Origin: an uncultured Desulfobacterales bacterium
GTDB lineage: Bacteria; Desulfobacterota; Desulfobacteria; Desulfobacterales; JAFDCJ01
DNA length: 6,313 nucleotides
Direction: 5' to 3'
Assembly (NCBI GenBank): GCA_945787595.1
Contig: CALZJV010000369.1
Location: forward strand, 1-6,313
Each line of letters opens with the position of its first letter. The stretch's first letter is position 1. The translations under genes and the position numbers were made by a program. Below the pieces are notes generated by a model. It searched no databases and was not told where the DNA came from. It worked only from the letters and a program-made list of their open reading frames with translations. Of this stretch, positions 1 through 4,204 are shown one piece after another.

Positions 1-780
1 CGGCATCACGTCCACGATCATAACCCCCCGGGAATAGGCCTCGGCAATTCGTCGATTAAAAGGGATTTCCAATAGAACGGGCAAATTTTCACTGTTTGCA
101 TATTCTTTGACTTTATCGTCTCCGATATCAGAGCGATTAATGACCAGCCCGCAAGGAATATTAAGAATCCTGGCAGCACCTACCGCCAGTTTCAGGTCGT
201 GAAGACCAAATGGTGTCGGTTCGGTCACCATCAAAATAAAATCAGCCGGCTTCATGGTTTCGATTACCGGGCATGAAGTACCCGGTGGGGCATCCACAAT
301 GGTGAGTTTTGCCGGATCAGTATAAGATAACACTTCTTTAATCAAAGGTGGCGACATGGCTTCGCCCACTCTCAATTTCCCGTGGATGAATTCGACGCCG
401 TTGCGATGACCTTTTTGGAGGACGCCCAGTTCCCGGCCTTTTTCCGCAATGGCATCTTCAGGACAGACCGCCATGCAGCCGCCGCAACTGTGGCACAATT
501 CCTCAAAGGGCAAAACCGTTTCACCAACGACAACAATGGCTTTAAACTCGCATATGTCTCCGCATTTTCCGCACAGCGTGCATTTGTCCATATCAATTTC
601 GGGAACCGGAGTGGTAACGGTTTTAGTGCGGTCGAAAACCGGATGAATAAATAAGTGGGCATTGGGCTGTTCGACATCACAGTCCAGCAACTGGACGTTT
701 GAACCAATGGACAGCGCCAGATTGGTAGCCACCGTCGTTTTTCCGGTTCCTCCTTTTCCGCTGGCGACACTGATAATCAT
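1..780 (-). CDS. MinD/Mrp-family P-loop ATPase with inserted 2x[4Fe-4S] ferredoxin domain (C-terminus cut by window edge)
   Basis: The frame is open from an ATG at 780 to the window edge, giving 260 residues; relatives of the COG1149 type run to roughly 285-290, so about 25-30 C-terminal residues are missing. Residues 7-16 form a deviant Walker A (SGKGGTGKTT) with the signature lysine K9 and the P-loop lysine K14. Residues 161-168 read IVDAPPGT, the second MinD/Mrp nucleotide-site motif. Between them sits a bacterial-ferredoxin insert with two CxxCxxCxxxC sets: C67, C70, C73, C77 and C96, C99, C102, C106 (the last followed by P107). This predicts a cytoplasmic ATPase holding two [4Fe-4S] clusters. 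No C-terminal membrane helix is visible. GGAG lies about 9 bases before the ATG. It is the fourth gene of the minus-strand group, 96 bp after the PocR gene. Homologues in Desulfovibrio (DVU2103/DVU2104) belong to the ORP complex; ATP-driven cluster transfer or cell-positioning work is inferred from the family. Confidence 0.93.
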   Translation of the reverse strand, partial: MIISVASGKGGTGKTTVATNLALSIGSNVQLLDCDVEQPNAHLFIHPVFDRTKTVTTPVPEIDMDKCTLCGKCGDICEFKAIVVVGETVLPFEELCHSCGGCMAVCPEDAIAEKGRELGVLQKGHRNGVEFIHGKLRVGEAMSPPLIKEVLSYTDPAKLTIVDAPPGTSCPVIETMKPADFILMVTEPTPFGLHDLKLAVGAARILNIPCGLVINRSDIGDDKVKEYANSENLPVLLEIPFNRRIAEAYSRGVMIVDVMP

Positions 781-876
781 AGGTATACTCCGTCGATGGT
801 CTTAAAACTGATGTCTGCCATCCGTTTAACCCGCCGAAACGGGCATCATTTCTTGCGGATTCATCGGTGACTGCTT

Positions 877-1401
877 TTAAATCGAGCCTTGGGGATCTGT
901 TCCGAACTCCCGGATGATTTCAACCACTTTTTTCTCAAGGTAGCTGATAGCGGATGCCAACCTGTCGTTTGAAATCGTTTCGATATCTTCCGATAGGTCC
1001 TCAATGACTTCTTCCTCCAATCCGGTTGTCCGATGAACCAAATACGTATCAACCAGTTCCTGGTTCCTCAATAGTCCGCATCCTCCTGCCGCCCCCAGGA
1101 ATTCATCCTCCACAAAAATGGGCACTACAAATTTCATTAGACCAGCATCGCATTCGTCTAGGACTGTTTTCCGAGTCTTGGTCGTCCGGGCGGCGATATT
1201 CTGATGGGCAACCGCACAGATGAATTCCTGACCCTTATCGGTTTCCCTGAGTGCCGGACAGAGCCGGTTGGCCCATTTTTTAAAATCAGTAATCCTTATG
1301 CCTGCCACATCATACACAGCGGCATTAAGTCCTGATTGCCGGTTGATTTCTTTCTCAATCTCGACCCATTTCTCAGTGGGCATAATGTCGACCAGTTTCA
1401 T
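877..1401 (-). CDS. Stand-alone PocR-type ligand-binding domain protein
   Basis: This 174-aa protein is essentially one PocR sensory domain followed by a helical tail (about residues 125-168). The family hallmarks are visible: C48 and C62 with H66 in a C-x13-C-x3-H arrangement, then C84-DAGL, the VVPIFV strand at 92-97, and GAAGGCGL at 103-110 containing C108. PocR domains normally sit at the N-terminus of AraC regulators or histidine kinases and bind small ligands. Here no kinase, HTH or other output domain is attached, so it probably acts as a soluble ligand or metal-binding partner of its neighbours. The four or five conserved cysteines suggest a metal, Fe-S or redox role, which is inference. 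The start is supported by AAGGAG about 9 bases before the ATG. It lies 65 bp after the NifX-like gene and 96 bp before the MinD-like gene, all in one direction, consistent with an operon. Confidence 0.85.
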   Translation of the reverse strand: MKLVDIMPTEKWVEIEKEINRQSGLNAAVYDVAGIRITDFKKWANRLCPALRETDKGQEFICAVAHQNIAARTTKTRKTVLDECDAGLMKFVVPIFVEDEFLGAAGGCGLLRNQELVDTYLVHRTTGLEEEVIEDLSEDIETISNDRLASAISYLEKKVVEIIREFGTDPQGSI

Positions 1402-1466
1402 TTTCTCTTTCTCCTTGGCTTTCAGATAGCGGGACTTTGATGAATTCGACCTCGCATTGTAACGCT

Positions 1467-1910
1467 CTATCCGGCGCTTCCTACACCAGTACCCCTACCC
1501 CCCATACCTCTGCCGCCCATGCCCCTGCCACGTCCCATGCCTTTTCCTTCCGTCCCGGCATGTGCCGATGTGTTGGCTTCGGTGGTGGGGGTTAGCTGGC
1601 CGTTTTTCATTTTATCGATAATGCCTTGAACAGTGCCGGCTTGACCGACGTACACTTGAACTCCTGCAGCAGACAGCGTTTGCATCGCATTGGGGCCGCA
1701 ATGCCCGGTAATCAAAGCTTTGGCTCCTTTGGTGGCAATAAATTGGACCGACTGAATCCCGGCCCCGCCGCCCAGGGCGGCATTATCGTTGTCGAAAACT
1801 TCAAAATTCATGGTGTCTGTTTCGATAATTAGAAAATAGCGGCACCTGCCAAATCGAGGATCCAGCTGGGCGTTCAAATCTTTTCCGGAAGAGCTGACGG
1901 CTAATTTCAT
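1467..1910 (-). CDS. NifX/NifB-family (dinitrogenase Fe-Mo cofactor-type, ORP-like) protein with Gly/Met/Arg-rich tail
   Basis: Residues 1-105 form the compact RNase H-like fold typical of the MTH1175/NifX/NifB C-terminal family. MKLAVSSSG is the first strand, D17-PRFGRC (to C23) is the classic start motif, GGGAGIQ falls at 47-53, and TGHCGPNA at 68-75. These proteins bind metal-sulfur cofactors; the Desulfovibrio orange protein binds a Mo-Cu-S cluster. Here C23, H70 and C71 are candidate ligands. No nif genes are nearby, so nitrogen fixation is not implied. From about residue 122 the protein becomes a low-complexity tail built of GMGRG/GMGGRG units, seen in DNA as an imperfect GC-rich repeat near 1482-1547. 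A near-perfect Shine-Dalgarno, GAAGGAGG, precedes the ATG by 7 bases. A 125-bp gap separates it from the TusA-like gene upstream, and the PocR gene follows after 65 bp. Confidence 0.92.
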   Translation of the reverse strand: MKLAVSSSGKDLNAQLDPRFGRCRYFLIIETDTMNFEVFDNDNAALGGGAGIQSVQFIATKGAKALITGHCGPNAMQTLSAAGVQVYVGQAGTVQGIIDKMKNGQLTPTTEANTSAHAGTEGKGMGRGRGMGGRGMGGRGTGVGSAG

Positions 1911-2035
1911 AATTTGGCCTCCTTCAGTAATTTAAGATCCGTTTTCTAAATAATTATTCTAATCGCAAACAACAGATTAAGTATGCTATTGTTACCTATT
2001 CAGTAACCCTCAATCCAAAATCATAAATTAAACAA

Positions 2036-2332
2036 CTAAATCCGACGGCCTTCCACATCGACTTTCCGGGCGGCTTTAAGTTCACCGCTTTTAAATGCTT
2101 TTTTCAGTTGAATTCGATAATAGTAATCTTCTTCGAATTCTTCCATTAAGGTCAATTCGTAAGAGGATTTCGGCAATATCTTAAAAAGATCATTACGGGT
2201 ATCCGGATCACTGCACAAAATTTCGAGTCGCTCGCCGGGTTTTATGATTTTAAAAACCTGGCTAACTTTCAGAAGTGAAAAAGGAATGATGGCTCCTCGA
2301 AGATCGAGTCTATGTTGTATACCTTCTGCCAA
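2036..2332 (-). CDS. TusA-like (SirA/YeeD fold) small protein lacking the active-site cysteine
   Basis: The 98-aa protein has a TusA-type layout. An N-terminal LDLRGAIIPFSLLK (residues 9-22) matches the family LDxxGLxCPxPxLx motif, followed by a helix (SQVFKIIKPGERL), the strand LEILCSDPDTRNDL and a final RIQLKK strand. The usual catalytic cysteine before the proline is replaced by I16, and the second motif proline by S19; the only cysteine is C40. A sulfur-relay function by persulfide at the standard site is therefore not possible, and a binding or adaptor role is more likely (inference). I chose the TTG at 2332 because AGAGGTG (2344-2338) sits 5 bases upstream and because the longer TTG start at 2371 lies inside the sigma-54 -12 element, upstream of the predicted transcript start near 2356. 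First gene of the minus-strand group. A charged tail of about 20 residues follows the fold. Confidence 0.78.
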   Translation of the reverse strand: MAEGIQHRLDLRGAIIPFSLLKVSQVFKIIKPGERLEILCSDPDTRNDLFKILPKSSYELTLMEEFEEDYYYRIQLKKAFKSGELKAARKVDVEGRRI

Positions 2333-2366
2333 AATAACACCTCTAAAGGGTTCTCCCCCTCTTTTT

Positions 2367-2382
2367 AGCAAATTAGATGCCA
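2367..2382 (-). promoter_or_regulatory. Sigma-54 (-24/-12) promoter of the TusA-like/NifX/PocR/MinD operon
   Basis: On the minus strand the sequence reads TGGCATCTAATTTGCT. It has the invariant GG and GC with exactly 10 bases between them and full TGGCA and TTGCT boxes, close to the consensus TGGCAC-N5-TTGCW. Transcription would begin near 2356, 24 bases before the TTG start at 2332. A sigma-54 activator is encoded divergently and its probable enhancer lies 155-200 bp upstream. Confidence 0.82.
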
Positions 2383-2448
2383 GTCCGGATCATTTCATCA
2401 TAGCGCTCGGAAAAAGATGGTGCGGCAGGTTAGAGCTCACGAATTAGC

Positions 2449-2469
2449 GGTTCAGATTTGAGGTGAACC
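2449..2469. repeat. Inverted repeat GGTTCA-N9-TGAACC
   Basis: A perfect 6-bp inverted repeat lies between the two divergent promoters, about 70-90 bp upstream of the sigma-54 promoter of the minus-strand operon. A further GAACC copy follows at 2472-2476. It could be a second regulator site or a chance palindrome; nothing else identifies it. Confidence 0.3.
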
Positions 2470-2498
2470 CCGAACCTTTGAACGCTTACAAAAAAAGC

Positions 2499-2527
2499 TT
2501 GCCATCAAATTGTTAAACTGTTAAAAA
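2499..2527 (+). promoter_or_regulatory. Candidate sigma-70 promoter of the PAS/sigma-54 activator gene
   Basis: TTGCCA (2499-2504, 5/6 to the -35 consensus) is followed after exactly 17 bases by TAAAAA (2522-2527, 4/6 to the -10 consensus). The start site would be near 2534, giving a leader of about 36 bases. The -10 lies inside the TGTTAAA box array, so a protein bound there would block it. The sequence is AT-rich, so the boxes could match by chance. Confidence 0.45.
2503..2515 (+). promoter_or_regulatory. Possible IHF site
   Basis: CATCAA-N4-TTA matches the IHF consensus WATCAR-N4-TTR at every fixed position except the first base. It lies at the edge of the TGTTAAA array that faces the divergent sigma-54 promoter. 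IHF is known to assist the orp sigma-54 promoters in Desulfovibrio vulgaris, but a match this short in AT-rich DNA is weak evidence. Confidence 0.25.
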
Positions 2528-2557
2528 ATATCTTTTAACATGTGTTAAAATTTAACA
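2511..2557. promoter_or_regulatory. Array of five TGTTAAA boxes: probable enhancer/operator for the sigma-54 activator
   Basis: TGTTAAA occurs at 2511-2517, 2519-2525 and 2543-2549 on the plus strand, and its complement TTTAACA at 2534-2540 and 2551-2557. They form two palindromes: TGTTAAAA-N6-TTTTAACA (2519-2540) and TGTTAAA-A-TTTAACA (2543-2557). The array ends 12 bp before the activator ATG, overlaps its candidate -10 box, and lies about 155-200 bp upstream of the predicted start of the divergent sigma-54 operon. That fits both enhancer use and autorepression. The binding protein is inferred to be the adjacent Fis-type activator. Confidence 0.65.
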
Positions 2558-2569
2558 GGGGAAACCTTC

Positions 2570-3952
2570 ATGTTTGAACAGGAATTAAACGAATACTGGA
2601 GAACCGTCGTCAATACGATCCAGGATGGGGTCATGATTGTAGATACCGACGGCACTATCATTTCCGCGAATAAGGCTCTTGAAAAAATATCCGGTTATAC
2701 ACGCAATGAGATGATCGGCAAGCCCTGCTCGATTTTAAACTGCGATATCTGCGAAATTGCTTTTGAAGGCTCGGGCGATCATTGGTGCGTTTTGTTTAAA
2801 ACCGGCAACCTTGATATGCGCCGGTGTACCTTTATAAGAAAAGACGGCAGCTATATTCAGGTGCTAAAGAATGCCTCGTTGCTCCATGACAACTTGGGAA
2901 AAGTCATGGGGGCGGTAGAAACCGTAACGGACATTTCTGAAATTGTTGAAAAAGATAACCAGATTGCGGCATTCCGACGGGAACTCAGATCGCAGGATGG
3001 TTTTCATGGATTGCTGGGAACCTCGGCTCTCATGCAGCAGGTCTTTGATCTGATCACCAACGCTGCCCGGTCCGATGCGCCGCTGATTATATTCGGTGAG
3101 AGCGGGACCGGAAAGGAATTGGCTGCCGGCGCCATCCATAATATTAGCGGCCGCAGAAGAAAACCTTTTGTCAAGGTAAATTGCGCCGCCTTGACGGAAT
3201 CGCTTCTGGAAAGCGAGCTTTTCGGTCATGTCAAAGGCGCTTTTACCGGAGCTTTGCGGAATCGTGAAGGCAGATTTGAAGCCGCCAGGGGCGGAGACAT
3301 CTTTTTGGATGAAATCGGGGACCTGCCTTTGTCAATTCAGGTCAAGCTGCTGCGGGTGCTGGAAGAGAAAATCATTGAGCGCGTGGGCGATAACAGACCC
3401 GTTGCGGTTGATGTAAGGATTATATCGGCCACCAACCGGGATCTTAGAAAGCTGGTAGATCAAGGAGCTTTCAGGGAGGATCTCTTTTACCGGATTAACG
3501 TAATTCCGATAACCGTGCCGCCTTTGAGAGAACGACAGGGGGACATCCCTTTGTTGGCCGAATCTTTCTTTCGCAGAATCGAACTGAAAAGCGGCAAAAA
3601 AATTCAAGGTATCACCAATGAAGCCATGGAAGTACTGATGGTGTACGCCTGGCCCGGAAATGTCCGAGAACTCAAAAGCGCCTTTGAGTATGCCTTTGTT
3701 ACCTGCCAGGAATCCATGATCCAGCCTTATCACTTTCCGCCAAATATTTTCCAGCAACGAAACCCGTTAAAAACCAAGATAAAAGCACCCATCAACCGTG
3801 AGGAAATGAAGAAAAAACAGCTTCTCGAAGCGCTGGAAACAGCTGAGGGCAACCAGTCCAGGGCCGCGAAAATTTTAGGGATTTCCCGAGTCACGGTCTG
3901 GAACCGGATGAAGCGATACGGAATCACAGCGCAGCGCAGAATCGACAGCTAG
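2570..3952 (+). CDS. PAS-AAA+-Fis sigma-54-dependent activator (OrpR-like, cysteine-rich PAS)
   Basis: The 460-aa enhancer-binding protein has three parts. Residues about 8-125 are a PAS domain with an unusual cysteine set: C53, C58, C61, C73 and C86. The AAA+ core (about 147-390) carries Walker A GESGTGKE (176-183), the sigma-54-contacting GAFTGA loop (223-228, fully conserved), Walker B FLDE (245-248), sensor I ATNRD (287-291), the FREDLFYRIN arginine-finger region (301-310) and sensor II WPGNVREL (361-368). A Fis-type HTH occupies about 424-450. No phospho-acceptor domain is present, so the PAS domain is the likely switch. In Desulfovibrio vulgaris OrpR (DVU2106) the PAS holds a redox-sensitive [4Fe-4S] cluster and the gene lies between orp operons; the same layout and cysteines here suggest an equivalent protein (inference). 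A weak AGGGG precedes the ATG. An intact GAFTGA means it should be active on sigma-54 promoters, and two lie beside it. Confidence 0.93.
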   Translation: MFEQELNEYWRTVVNTIQDGVMIVDTDGTIISANKALEKISGYTRNEMIGKPCSILNCDICEIAFEGSGDHWCVLFKTGNLDMRRCTFIRKDGSYIQVLKNASLLHDNLGKVMGAVETVTDISEIVEKDNQIAAFRRELRSQDGFHGLLGTSALMQQVFDLITNAARSDAPLIIFGESGTGKELAAGAIHNISGRRRKPFVKVNCAALTESLLESELFGHVKGAFTGALRNREGRFEAARGGDIFLDEIGDLPLSIQVKLLRVLEEKIIERVGDNRPVAVDVRIISATNRDLRKLVDQGAFREDLFYRINVIPITVPPLRERQGDIPLLAESFFRRIELKSGKKIQGITNEAMEVLMVYAWPGNVRELKSAFEYAFVTCQESMIQPYHFPPNIFQQRNPLKTKIKAPINREEMKKKQLLEALETAEGNQSRAAKILGISRVTVWNRMKRYGITAQRRIDS

Positions 3953-3956
3953 ATCG

Positions 3957-3972
3957 TGGCATACAATTTGCA
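3957..3972 (+). promoter_or_regulatory. Sigma-54 (-24/-12) promoter of the AbfD-like gene
   Basis: TGGCATACAATTTGCA has GG and GC separated by exactly 10 bases and full TGGCA and TTGCA boxes. It begins 4 bp after the activator's TAG stop. Transcription would start near 3983, leaving a leader of about 220 bases before the ATG at 4205. Only one weak TGTTAAA-like half-site (GTTAAAA, 3766-3772) is seen upstream within usual enhancer range. Confidence 0.8.
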
Positions 3973-4204
3973 GATAATACCGGCCATAGGGGCTTTGCCC
4001 GGCATTTGCCTCCTTGTGCGCCGACTACCCTCGATCTGTAAATCGGCCCTGCGGGATAGGCCTGTAGGGGCGAAATCCTTATCACCATAACCCGGACACG
4101 CCGGTTGCAGCGAAGCGTAAATCCCGTTTTATCGGGGAATTGACTATTGAAAATATTCAATCATTTTCATAACTACTGCAACATCTTAAAAGGAGGAAGA
4201 AGAA
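3973..4204 (+). other. Long untranslated leader with repeat-like GC-rich segment
   Basis: No convincing gene is seen between the sigma-54 promoter and the AbfD-like start. The segment 3981-4137 is GC-rich and full of short hairpins: GGGC-TTT-GCCC (3990-4000), CGAT-N6-ATCG (4032-4045) and CCCG-N6-CGGG (4123-4136). It holds a near direct repeat, GGCCATAGGGGC (3982-3993) and GGCCTGTAGGGGC (4059-4071). This resembles the intergenic repeats scattered in related genomes, but that cannot be shown from one copy. AT-rich DNA follows, with ATTGAA-N4-TTCAAT at 4146-4161 and a strong AAGGAGGA Shine-Dalgarno (4190-4197) 7 bases before the ATG. Confidence 0.45.
4146..4161. repeat. Inverted repeat ATTGAA-N4-TTCAAT in the AbfD-like leader
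   Basis: A perfect 6-bp inverted repeat with a 4-base loop lies 43 bp before the AbfD-like start codon. It could be a small operator or a weak hairpin in the mRNA leader. It directly follows TTGACT (4140-4145), but no good -10 box lies at the right distance, so a second promoter here is not supported. Confidence 0.3.

Noticed and set aside
372..770. 132-aa open frame on the minus strand and 90-aa frame on the plus strand inside the MinD-like gene
   Set aside because: Both are shadows of the ATPase frame, which has Walker and ferredoxin motifs throughout. Their translations show no family features.
1467..1910. Nitrogen-fixation role for the NifX-like gene
   Set aside because: No nifHDK, nifE/N or radical-SAM NifB gene is present, and this domain is widespread in non-diazotrophic anaerobes.
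2333..2371. Extended 111-aa version of the TusA-like protein starting at TTG 2371
   Set aside because: That codon lies within the sigma-54 -12 box, upstream of the predicted transcript start, and has no ribosome-binding site.
2491..2509. Second sigma-54 promoter on the minus strand (TGGCAAGC followed by a T-run)
   Set aside because: The GG lacks a GC at the required 10-base distance.
3924..4160. 78-aa minus-strand frame in the AbfD-like leader
   Set aside because: It overlaps the activator's end and the sigma-54 promoter, and has a Cys/Arg/Pro composition typical of translated GC-rich repeat DNA; no family match is evident.
4140..4168. Sigma-70 promoter with TTGACT as -35 for the AbfD-like gene
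   Set aside because: At 17 bases the -10 position reads ATTTTC, a poor match, while a near-ideal sigma-54 promoter exists upstream.
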